From assembly GCA_035644935.1 (NCBI GenBank), contig DASQNO010000051.1, forward strand, positions 1 through 5,988: 5,988 nucleotides of DNA, in the 5' to 3' direction. The first letter of the stretch is position 1. Every line of letters starts with the position of its first letter. This document shows positions 1 through 5,551 of the stretch, piece after piece. Position numbers and translations under genes: made by a program. The notes below the pieces were generated by a model that was given only the letters and a program-made list of their open reading frames with translations, was not told the DNA's origin and did no database searches. The stretch comes from CADCVW01 sp035644935 (GTDB taxonomy: Bacteria > Pseudomonadota > Alphaproteobacteria > Sphingomonadales > Sphingomonadaceae).

Positions 1-897
1 GATGCCGGTGAGCACGAACGCGGCGATCGCGCCGCCCGACAGCGCGCCCGACGCGACGTCCAGCGCCCCTTGCCACATCACCAGCGTGATCGAACCAAAC
101 ACCAGCGAGATGACGATCCCGGTCATCACCGCGCGCACGGCAACGCGCTTGCGCGCGGTGGCGAAGGCGTCTTCGGCGGCGTCGGCGAAGCGCTGGCCCT
201 CCCGGGGCTCCTGTCCGAAGGCCTGCACGATCTTCATCGCGCCCAGCGTCTCGCCGACCATCGCGCCGACGGCGGCGATGCGATCCTGGCTGGCGCGCGA
301 CAGTTTCTGCAGCCTTTTGCCGATGATCACGATCGGCAGGATAATGACCGGAATGCCGGCGAGCAGCATCAGCGTCAGCTTGGGTGCCAGCGTGAAGAGA
401 TAGACGATCCCGCCAGCACCCATCACGATGTTGCGCAACGCCACGGAGACGGTGGTGCCGACGATCTGTTCGATGATCGACGTGTCGGCGGTGAGGCGAG
501 AGGCGATCTCGCCGGGGCGGTTCTCCTCGAAGAAGCTTGGGCTGAGCCGCAGCAGATTGCGGTAGACGGCGGTGCGCACGTCGGCGACGACGCGCTCGCC
601 CAGCCAGGACACGAAGTAGAAGCGGCACGCGGTGGCGAGCGAAAGCACCGCGACAATGGCGAGCAGGTAGCGGAACGTTTCCCCGATATCGCCGCCGCCC
701 GCGACAAAGCCTTTATCGACGACGCGGCGCAGCCCGTCGGGGATCGCCAGTGTCGCGCCCGCGGCGACGACCAGCGCCACGACGGCTCCCCCGATGCGGC
801 CGGGGTAGCGGATCGCGAAACGCCACACCAAGGCGAGGCTGCCGATCTTGCGCGGTGCCGCGTCAGGAAGGGGATCGGCGGGTGCGGGGTTGGCCAT
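1..897 (-). CDS. ABC exporter half-transporter, N-terminal part (cut by left edge)
   Basis: The first 299 codons read open from ATG 897 to the window edge; the ATP-binding domain must lie beyond it. What is visible is the ABC exporter type I transmembrane domain. After a Pro/Ala-rich start, membrane segments fall at about residues 36-53, 75-96, 146-170, 174-194 and 256-275, with a sixth beginning near 289. Residues 113-145 carry the typical intracellular-loop pattern of this class (RLSPSFFEENRPGEIASRLT). The stretch GLRRVVDKGF (55-64) resembles the MsbA-related bacterial subgroup. The full protein is probably about 600 residues and works as a homodimer in the inner membrane, exporting a lipid or hydrophobic substrate; the substrate cannot be told from sequence. 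ATG 897 is the only plausible start because an in-frame TGA lies at 925-927, yet no good Shine-Dalgarno precedes it. The gene is divergent from the PHA depolymerase gene and probably functionally unrelated. Confidence 0.92.
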   Translation of the reverse strand, partial: MANPAPADPLPDAAPRKIGSLALVWRFAIRYPGRIGGAVVALVVAAGATLAIPDGLRRVVDKGFVAGGGDIGETFRYLLAIVAVLSLATACRFYFVSWLGERVVADVRTAVYRNLLRLSPSFFEENRPGEIASRLTADTSIIEQIVGTTVSVALRNIVMGAGGIVYLFTLAPKLTLMLLAGIPVIILPIVIIGKRLQKLSRASQDRIAAVGAMVGETLGAMKIVQAFGQEPREGQRFADAAEDAFATARKRVAVRAVMTGIVISLVFGSITLVMWQGALDVASGALSGGAIAAFVLTGI

Positions 898-1013
898 GCG
901 GGGCCGGTAGCAGCCCGAAACGGGTCATGCCAGCGGAGGCGGCGGCGGGTGAGCACTTGCTCCCTTGCGCGCGCCGCGCCACATAGGGATGTTGCAGCGC
1001 AGCAGGAGCCCGA
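898..1013. promoter_or_regulatory. Divergent intergenic region between ABC exporter and phaZ
   Basis: This 116-bp spacer separates two genes read outward, so it should hold promoters for both. For phaZ, a weak sigma-70-like pair may be TTGCTC (957-962) and CATAGG (982-987), but the 19-nt spacer and poor -10 make it a guess. AGGAG at 1004-1008 is a clear Shine-Dalgarno 5 nt before the phaZ ATG. No convincing -10 or Shine-Dalgarno was seen on the exporter side. Confidence 0.5.
992..1002. promoter_or_regulatory. Possible PhaR-type operator upstream of phaZ
   Basis: The bases TTGC-AGC-GCAG form a near-palindrome ending 11 nt before the phaZ ATG. It differs by one base from CTGC-N3-GCAG, the site reported for the PHA regulator PhaR in Rhodobacter and similar to TGC-rich sites in Paracoccus. 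Its place just upstream of the Shine-Dalgarno would suit a repressor. The match is short and GC-rich, so chance occurrence is quite possible. Confidence 0.3.
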
Positions 1014-2258
1014 ATGCTTTACAACGCTTACGAATTCCAACGCTCGCTGCTCGCGGGCGCCAGCACCATGGCCGACATGGGCGCCAGCTGGATGCAGAAT
1101 CCCGCGAACCCGTTTTCCTACAGCGCCATGGGCCCGGTCGTCGCCTCCGCGCTGGACGTCTTCGCGCACGCCTCCGCGCCGCGCGGCAAGCCGGACTTCG
1201 GCCTGGCATCGACGCTCGTGGACGGCCGCACGGTCGCGGTCACCGAGGAGATCGTCGTCGCCAAGCCGTTCGGCGACCTTAAGCGCTTCCGCCGGGCCAA
1301 TCTCGACGGAAGCTTCGTGGAAGGCGGACCGCGCCTGCTGATCGTCGCGCCGATGTCGGGCCACTTCGCGACCCTGCTGCGCGGCACCGTCGAACGCATG
1401 CTGCCGGGGCACGACGTCTACATCACCGATTGGCACGACGCGAAGTACGTGCCGCTGTCCGCCGGCTCCTTCGACCTCGACAACTATGTCGACTACCTCG
1501 TCGAGTTCCTGGACGCGATTGCCGCTGTCGATGGCAAGCGGCCGCACATGCTGGCGGTGTGCCAGCCGTCGGTCCCCTGCTACGCCGCGGTCGCTTTGAT
1601 GTCCGCCGACGACCACCCGGCGCGGCCTGCGACGCTGACCATGATGGGTGGCCCCGTCGACACGCGCGAGGCGCCGACCAAGGTCAACACCATGGCGACG
1701 GAGCGCGCCCACAGCTGGTTCGCCAACAACGTCATTGCGACGATCCCGTACAGCTACCCGGGCGCGGGGCGGCGAGTTTATCCGGGGTTTCTGCAGCTGG
1801 CCGGGTTCATGACCATGAACCTGGACAACCACCTCAACTCGCATTGGGAGATGTTCAAGCACCTGGTCGCCGGCGACGGCGACAGCGCGGACGCCACCAA
1901 GGACTTCTACGACGAATATCGCTCGGTCTGCGACATGACGGCGGAGTTCTACCTGCAGACGGTCGACGCAGTGTTCCAGCGCCATCTGCTGCCCAAGGGC
2001 GAGCTGACGCACCGCGGCCGCCCGGTGGACCCGGCCGCAATCACCGACGTCGCGGTGCTGGCGATCGAGGGCGAGCGCGACGACATCTCCGGCGTTGGCC
2101 AGACCAAGGCCGCGCTGACGCTGGCAACGGCGCTTCCCGACGCATTGAAGCAGTACCACCTGGCTCCTGAAGTTGGGCATTACGGCATCTTCAACGGCCG
2201 CAAGTGGCGCGAGCGCATCGCGCCGGTGGTCGAGCAGTGGATCGCGGCGCACGATTGA
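1014..2258 (+). CDS. phaZ: Intracellular polyhydroxyalkanoate (PHB) depolymerase
   Basis: This 414-residue protein has the length and motifs of the cysteine-type intracellular PHB depolymerases typified by Ralstonia eutropha PhaZ1 (about 419 residues). These enzymes attack amorphous PHB in cytoplasmic granules and release 3-hydroxybutyrate oligomers or monomers. An alpha/beta-hydrolase core begins near residue 107 (RLLIVAPMSGHFATLLRGTV). The nucleophile elbow AVCQPS places Cys183 where lipases have serine. Asp356 (GERDDISG) and His389 (EVGHYGIF) complete the triad, close to the C183/D355/H388 known for R. eutropha. HDVYITDWHDA (133-143) is also typical of the family. No signal peptide is seen, as expected for a cytoplasmic granule enzyme. 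The start at ATG 1014 is supported by AGGAG 5 nt upstream and by N-terminal family likeness (MLYNAYEFQRSLL). It is the first gene of a probable three-gene operon. No PHA synthase or phasin gene is in the window. Confidence 0.95.
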   Translation: MLYNAYEFQRSLLAGASTMADMGASWMQNPANPFSYSAMGPVVASALDVFAHASAPRGKPDFGLASTLVDGRTVAVTEEIVVAKPFGDLKRFRRANLDGSFVEGGPRLLIVAPMSGHFATLLRGTVERMLPGHDVYITDWHDAKYVPLSAGSFDLDNYVDYLVEFLDAIAAVDGKRPHMLAVCQPSVPCYAAVALMSADDHPARPATLTMMGGPVDTREAPTKVNTMATERAHSWFANNVIATIPYSYPGAGRRVYPGFLQLAGFMTMNLDNHLNSHWEMFKHLVAGDGDSADATKDFYDEYRSVCDMTAEFYLQTVDAVFQRHLLPKGELTHRGRPVDPAAITDVAVLAIEGERDDISGVGQTKAALTLATALPDALKQYHLAPEVGHYGIFNGRKWRERIAPVVEQWIAAHD

Positions 2259-2271
2259 ACGGGGCGCGGTG

Positions 2272-3354
2272 ATGCGCATCGGCAGGCGGGAGCTTCTTGC
2301 GGCGACGGGCAGCGTGCTTCTGCCTGCGACGCCGGCGTTTGCGGCGCTGGAGACGGCCAGCGCCGTCGGCGGGGTCGGCGCGGTGGTCAGGCCGGGCGGG
2401 ATCGCGGGCCTGATCCTGTCGGGCAGGACACGCAGCGACTCCGGCCGGTCGCTCGCACCGACTGATCGATGGCATATCGGGTCCAACACCAAGGCGATGA
2501 CGGCCACGCTGTATGCACGGCTGGTTGAGCAAGGCCGCTGTCGCTGGGATGCATCGGTGGCCGAACTGTTCCCGCGCATCCGCGCCGACAAGGCATGGTC
2601 GACGATCACCGTGCGGCAGCTGATGGGGCATGCCGCCGGGCTAACGGACGCGCTGATCGACACGCCCTGGCTGATCGCCCGTCACCGCGACACGCGGCTG
2701 TTGCCCGTGCAACGGGCGGAGTTCGCGCGCGCGATGCTGGCGGTGCCGCCGGGCGGGACGCCCGACCGCTTCGCCTACGGAAACGCGGGATACCTGGTCG
2801 TGGGCGCCGCGATCGAAGCGGCCACCGGGCGCGCCTGGGAAGACGTGGTCGCGTCCGACCTGTTCGCGCCGCTGCGGCTCTCTTCGGCGGGGTTCGGCGC
2901 GCCGGCCGGGGACAACCCGTGGGGCCACGCCGAAGGGCCCGCCGGCCTCGTGCCTCTCGATCCCGCGGCGCTCGCGGACAACCCCGCCATTCTCGGCCCG
3001 GCCGGGCGCGTCCACCTGGCGCTCGGCGACTACGCGCGCTTCCTGTCGCTCTTTCTGAAAGGCGGCGCGCCGCTTCTCAAGCCATCGACCATCGTGACGC
3101 TGCTGACGCCGCCGGCGGGCAGCCGCTACGCCGGCGGATGGAGCCTGGGCGAGGAGACCGCGGCCGGCGCGACGCTCGCGCACGAAGGCTCCAACACTTT
3201 CTGGCATGCAATCGCGGTGATCGCCCCCGCGCGCGACGTGGCCTACGCTGCGGTCGTCAACCAGGGTGGCGCGCAGGGGCGGGAGGCGGCTTTGGCGCTG
3301 CTCGCGCAGGTGCGCGCATCGGCGGCGGAACGGCCGAGCGCGTCCGGAGGTTGA
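2272..3354 (+). CDS. Exported beta-lactamase-family serine hydrolase
   Basis: A 360-residue member of the class C beta-lactamase / DD-peptidase / family VIII esterase superfamily. The N-terminus (MRIGRRELLAATGSVLLPAT) has paired arginines before a hydrophobic stretch and an Ala-x-Ala site near residue 24, suggesting a Tat-type or ordinary signal peptide and a periplasmic location. Active-site motifs are in order: Ser71-Asn-Thr-Lys74 (SxxK), Tyr169-Gly-Asn171 (YxN), and His304-Glu-Gly306 (HxG, standing in for KTG). With all three present it should be catalytic. HxG is common in esterases and peptidases of this fold, so a true antibiotic-resistance role is not implied; the substrate is unknown. 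ATG 2272 was chosen because GGGG at 2261-2264 lies 7 nt before it and the signal peptide starts there; the adjacent in-frame GTG 2269 is an alternative. It begins 13 nt after the phaZ stop, so the two are probably co-transcribed. Confidence 0.9.
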   Translation: MRIGRRELLAATGSVLLPATPAFAALETASAVGGVGAVVRPGGIAGLILSGRTRSDSGRSLAPTDRWHIGSNTKAMTATLYARLVEQGRCRWDASVAELFPRIRADKAWSTITVRQLMGHAAGLTDALIDTPWLIARHRDTRLLPVQRAEFARAMLAVPPGGTPDRFAYGNAGYLVVGAAIEAATGRAWEDVVASDLFAPLRLSSAGFGAPAGDNPWGHAEGPAGLVPLDPAALADNPAILGPAGRVHLALGDYARFLSLFLKGGAPLLKPSTIVTLLTPPAGSRYAGGWSLGEETAAGATLAHEGSNTFWHAIAVIAPARDVAYAAVVNQGGAQGREAALALLAQVRASAAERPSASGG

Positions 3355-3398
3355 ACGGCCACGAAGGGGCTTGTTGCTCCGCCGCGGGAGCCGAAGCG

Positions 3399-3683
3399 AT
3401 GAGTCAGCAGCAGGTCGAACATAACGAGGCGGAGAGCTGCTACGAACTCGCGACGCCGGAGGGCACGGCGCTTGCCGCCTACCAGATAAAGGGCGACGTG
3501 ATCGCCTTCACCCACACCGAAGTGCCGGAGGCGATGGAGGGGCAGGGGATCGGCGGCGCGCTGATCGCCGGAGCGCTCGCCGACGTGCGCCGGCGCGGAC
3601 TGGTCGCGCTGCCCTTATGCTCCTTCGTTCGCCACTATGTCGAAACGCACCCGGAGGTGCAGGATCTGCTCGCCCAACGTTAG
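3399..3683 (+). CDS. Small YjdJ-type GNAT N-acetyltransferase
   Basis: This 94-residue protein matches the minimal GNAT subfamily with a YjdJ-type domain (Pfam Acetyltransf_CG), which normally occurs alone at about 90-100 residues. Visible signatures are FTHTEVPEAMEGQGIGGAL (37-55), containing the Gly-rich acetyl-CoA pyrophosphate loop, and LPLCSFVRHYVETHPEVQDL (71-90), which carries the family's conserved Cys74 and the HPE near the C-terminus. The natural substrate of these proteins is mostly unknown; a small molecule or protein amine is assumed. ATG 3399 is supported by GGGAG at 3386-3390 with 8-nt spacing and by the fact that upstream in-frame sequence lies inside the preceding gene in another frame. 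The 44-nt gap after the serine hydrolase suggests it ends the phaZ operon. It is probably a cytoplasmic passenger gene; no functional link to PHA metabolism can be read from its sequence. Confidence 0.88.
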   Translation: MSQQQVEHNEAESCYELATPEGTALAAYQIKGDVIAFTHTEVPEAMEGQGIGGALIAGALADVRRRGLVALPLCSFVRHYVETHPEVQDLLAQR

Positions 3684-3687
3684 CGAC

Positions 3688-3708
3688 GGCGGGCGAGCCA
3701 GGCCCGCC
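3688..3708. terminator. GC-rich hairpin between convergent genes
   Basis: GGCGGGC (3688-3694) and GCCCGCC (3702-3708) form a perfect 7-bp stem with a 7-nt loop, four bases after the acetyltransferase stop and 18 bases from the end of the thiolase gene read the other way. No real T-tract follows on either strand, so it may stop transcription weakly, need Rho, or mainly protect 3' ends. It is the only such structure in the 43-bp convergent spacer. Confidence 0.45.
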
Positions 3709-3726
3709 CGCGCTTCTGCCTGCGGC

Positions 3727-4908
3727 TCAGAGTATCTCGAACAGCCCGGCCGCGCCCATGCCGCCGCCGACGCACATCGTCACGACGACATATTTGGCGC
3801 CGCGGCGCTTGCCTTCGATAAGCGCGTGGCCGGTCAGCCGCGCGCCCGACATGCCGTAGGGGTGGCCGACAGAGATCGCGCCGCCGTTGACGTTGAGCAG
3901 CTCGTCCGGGATACCGAGCCGATCGCGGCAGTAGATCACCTGCACGGCGAACGCTTCGTTGAGCTCCCACAGGCCGATGTCGCCGACGCCCAAGCCGAAT
4001 CGCTCGAGCAGCTTGGGAACGGCGAACACCGGGCCGATGCCCATCTCGTCCGGATCGGTGCCCGCCACCGCCATGCCGACATAGCGGCCGAGCGGCTGCA
4101 GCCCGCGGCTTTCGGCGAGCGCGCGATCCATGATCACCGACGCCGAGGCGCCATCGGACAGCTGGCTGGCGTTACCGGCGGTGATGTTGCCCTCCGGCCC
4201 CATCACGGGCTGCAGCGCCTTGAGGCCCTCCAGCGTCGTCTCCGGCCGGTTGCCTTCGTCCTTGGTCAGCGTGACCTCTTTTTGGGAGACTTCCTTCGTC
4301 GCCTTGTCGGTGACGTGCATCGTTGCGGTGACGGGGATGATTTCGTCGTCGAACCGGCCTGCGGCCTGCGCGGCGGCGGTGCGCTGCTGCGAGCGCAGGC
4401 CATATTCGTCCTGCTGATCGCGCGACACGCCGTAACGCTTGGCCACGGTTTCCGCGGTGCCGATCATCGGCATGTAGACGTCCTTGTGCATGGCGAGCAG
4501 CTCCATGTCGGGACCCAGCCGCATCTCCGGCGTCTGCACCATGGAGATCGATTCGACGCCGCCCGCGACGCAGATGTCCATGCGGTCGACGATGACCTGC
4601 TTGGCGGCGGTGGCGATCGCCATCAGCCCGGACGCGCACTGCCGGTCGATCGACATGCCGGCGACCGATGTCGGCAGCCCGGCGCGTAGCGCGGCGGTGC
4701 GGCCGATCGTCGCCTGCACGCCCTGTTGCAGCGCGGCGCCGATGATCACGTCCTCGACCTCCGCCGGATCGATCCCGGCGCGCTCCACAGCCGCCTTGAT
4801 CGCGTGCGACGCCAGCGTCGGCGAGGGCAGCGCGTTGAACGCTCCGCGATAGGCGCGGCCGATCGGCGTGCGCGCGGTGGAAACGATAACGGCTTCGCGT
4901 GTGGTCAT
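3727..4908 (-). CDS. Acetyl-CoA C-acyltransferase (thiolase)
   Basis: A 393-residue thiolase, the usual length. It cleaves 3-ketoacyl-CoA with CoA to acetyl-CoA and a shortened acyl-CoA, or runs in reverse as an acetoacetyl-CoA synthase. Catalytic residues are intact: nucleophile Cys91 (DRQCASGLMA), His349 (GGAISVGHPYGMSGAR), Cys379 (MCVGGGMGAAG), and NEAFA at 317-321. The segment YMPMIGTAETVAKRYGVSR (145-163) resembles degradative 3-ketoacyl-CoA thiolases more than biosynthetic PhaA, so a beta-oxidation or acyl-CoA degradation role is preferred; no FadB-type partner is adjacent. Tyr351 in GHPYG replaces the more usual Ile or Leu. ATG 4908 is chosen over the in-frame ATG 4929 because AAGGA lies 7 nt before it and MTTREAVIVSTARTPIG is the normal family start. 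It lies downstream of the MaoC gene on the same strand across a 114-bp spacer with a hairpin. It probably acts in the cytoplasm as a tetramer. Confidence 0.95.
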   Translation of the reverse strand: MTTREAVIVSTARTPIGRAYRGAFNALPSPTLASHAIKAAVERAGIDPAEVEDVIIGAALQQGVQATIGRTAALRAGLPTSVAGMSIDRQCASGLMAIATAAKQVIVDRMDICVAGGVESISMVQTPEMRLGPDMELLAMHKDVYMPMIGTAETVAKRYGVSRDQQDEYGLRSQQRTAAAQAAGRFDDEIIPVTATMHVTDKATKEVSQKEVTLTKDEGNRPETTLEGLKALQPVMGPEGNITAGNASQLSDGASASVIMDRALAESRGLQPLGRYVGMAVAGTDPDEMGIGPVFAVPKLLERFGLGVGDIGLWELNEAFAVQVIYCRDRLGIPDELLNVNGGAISVGHPYGMSGARLTGHALIEGKRRGAKYVVVTMCVGGGMGAAGLFEIL

Positions 4909-4915
4909 GGGTGAA

Positions 4916-4920
4916 TCCTT
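4916..4920 (-). promoter_or_regulatory. Ribosome binding site fixing the thiolase start
   Basis: Read on the minus strand, AAGGA lies 7 nt upstream of ATG 4908. It is the reason for rejecting the longer start at 4929, which would add MFQKDSP, has no Shine-Dalgarno, and would place the start at the edge of a repeat hairpin. Confidence 0.75.
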
Positions 4921-4961
4921 CTGAAACAACCCTCTCCCGCGAGCGGAAGAGGAGGTGAGGG
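4921..4961 (-). repeat. Palindromic intergenic repeat, possible terminator or attenuator
   Basis: The arms are 4931-4940 and 4943-4952. In minus-strand RNA they pair over 9-10 bp (CCUCUUCCG with CGGGAGAGG, closing a CUCG loop), the one imperfect position being a U-G wobble; in plus-strand RNA the same position is a C-A mismatch, so the fold favours the minus strand. The minus-strand sequence after the stem is GTTGTTTC, T-rich like an intrinsic terminator. The outer CCCTC (4930-4934) and GAGGG (4957-4961) resemble widely dispersed CCCTCTCCC/GGGAGAGGG intergenic repeats of proteobacteria. It sits after the MaoC gene and 22 nt before the thiolase ATG. The rest of the spacer (4962-5022) has a CTT-rich run and three copies of TCGCT (4994-5009), with no recognised gene. 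Confidence 0.55.
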
Positions 4962-5022
4962 TCTTCTTCTTCCTTACACCGGGCTAGGCAGGCTCGCTAT
5001 CGCTTCGCTCCCAGCTCTGCCG

Positions 5023-5493
5023 CTAGGCGGCCGGAGGCGCGGTGAAAATCTGTCCGATCCAGTCGGCGGTCAGCGCGGGCTTGTCTTCGCCCTCGATCTC
5101 CACGGTAACCCCGTGCGTGAACTGCATCTGCCCCGGCTTCTTCTCCTCGAACGCGGCGAGCACGAAGCGGCCGCGCACGCGCCGGCCCGATCGCACCGCC
5201 TGGATGAAGCGCACGCGGTCGAACCCGTAATTGACCCCCATCAGCGTGCCGGGCGGGCGCAGCATGATGTCCGAGGCCATCTGGCTGAGCAGCGACAGGG
5301 TCAGGAACCCATGCGCGACGGTGCCGCCGAACGGTGTCGCGGCGGCGGCCACCGGATCGACGTGGATGAACTGCGGATCGCCCGTCACGTCGGCGAAGGT
5401 GTCGATCATCGGCTGGTCGATCGTGATCCACGGCGACACGCCGATTTCCTCGCCGATGCGGGCGCGAATATCGTCGAGGCTGGCCGTCGGCAT
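5023..5493 (-). CDS. MaoC/NodN-type (R)-enoyl-CoA hydratase
   Basis: A 156-residue single hot-dog-fold protein of the MaoC dehydratase family, predicted to add water reversibly to trans-2-enoyl-CoA to give (R)-3-hydroxyacyl-CoA. The hydratase-2 motif is complete: FADVTGDPQFIHVDP (33-47), with catalytic Asp39 and His44 at the same five-residue spacing as in PhaJ. It is followed by GGTVAHGFLTLSLLSQM (56-72) and MGVNYGFDRVRF (85-96), which make it look most like NodN-type proteins and mycobacterial Rv0130 rather than the shorter PhaJ. It probably acts as a cytoplasmic dimer. ATG 5493 has GGAG (5501-5504, minus strand) 7 nt upstream. The thiolase gene follows on the same strand, so both may act in acyl-CoA turnover; (R)-3-hydroxyacyl-CoA could also feed PHA synthesis, although that is inference. 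The gene is divergent from putA. Confidence 0.92.
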   Translation of the reverse strand: MPTASLDDIRARIGEEIGVSPWITIDQPMIDTFADVTGDPQFIHVDPVAAAATPFGGTVAHGFLTLSLLSQMASDIMLRPPGTLMGVNYGFDRVRFIQAVRSGRRVRGRFVLAAFEEKKPGQMQFTHGVTVEIEGEDKPALTADWIGQIFTAPPAA

Positions 5494-5551
5494 GTCTGAA
5501 CTCCGGCCGCGCGGCGTTGCCGCTGGGAAGGCCGAGGTCTAATGCGGGAAC
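5494..5551. promoter_or_regulatory. Divergent intergenic region between maoC-like gene and putA
   Basis: Only 58 bp separate the two start codons. It holds the MaoC Shine-Dalgarno (5501-5504), a 10-bp perfect palindrome GCCGCGCGGC (5506-5515), and an inverted repeat GCGGC-GTT-GCCGC (5511-5523) that overlaps the putative putA -35. The repeats could bind a regulator, but GC-rich palindromes arise easily in this DNA. There is no room for a divergent putR-type regulator gene. Confidence 0.45.
5517..5543 (+). promoter_or_regulatory. Putative putA promoter very close to the start codon
   Basis: TCTAAT (5538-5543) matches the TATAAT consensus at five of six positions. TTGCCG (5517-5522) could be the -35, although the spacer is only 15 nt. 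Transcription would begin about 5549-5552, at or just before the putA ATG, leaving little or no 5' leader. Confidence 0.4.

Noticed and set aside
70..1341. A 423-codon plus-strand frame over the exporter gene and the start of phaZ
   Set aside because: It is His/Asp/Arg-rich low-complexity translation, antisense to a clear transporter and out of frame with phaZ.
423..2663. A 746-codon open frame on the minus strand, antisense to phaZ and parts of both neighbours
   Set aside because: It is a GC-driven shadow frame: Arg/Ala/Val-rich with no recognisable motif, and it crosses three well-supported genes in other frames. Its last part is the exporter gene read out of frame.
2272..3354. Calling the serine hydrolase an antibiotic-resistance beta-lactamase
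   Set aside because: The third motif is HxG rather than KTG, which is typical of esterases and peptidases of this fold, and there is no ampR-like neighbour.
2595..3398. Long in-frame upstream extension of the small acetyltransferase
   Set aside because: The extension lies inside the serine hydrolase gene in another frame and has shadow-like composition; the 94-residue form is the normal family length and has its own Shine-Dalgarno.
4909..4929. Longer thiolase start at ATG 4929
   Set aside because: The extra seven residues are not family-like and there is no ribosome site, whereas ATG 4908 has AAGGA at good spacing.
4994..5009. Three copies of TCGCT as a possible regulatory repeat
   Set aside because: The copies are only 5 bp, irregularly spaced, and lie just after the maoC-like stop codon; no function can be supported.
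3727..5493. Reading the thiolase and hydratase genes as a phaA-phaJ PHA synthesis operon
   Set aside because: The thiolase has degradative-type loop sequence, the hydratase is closer to NodN/Rv0130 than PhaJ, and no synthase or reductase is present.
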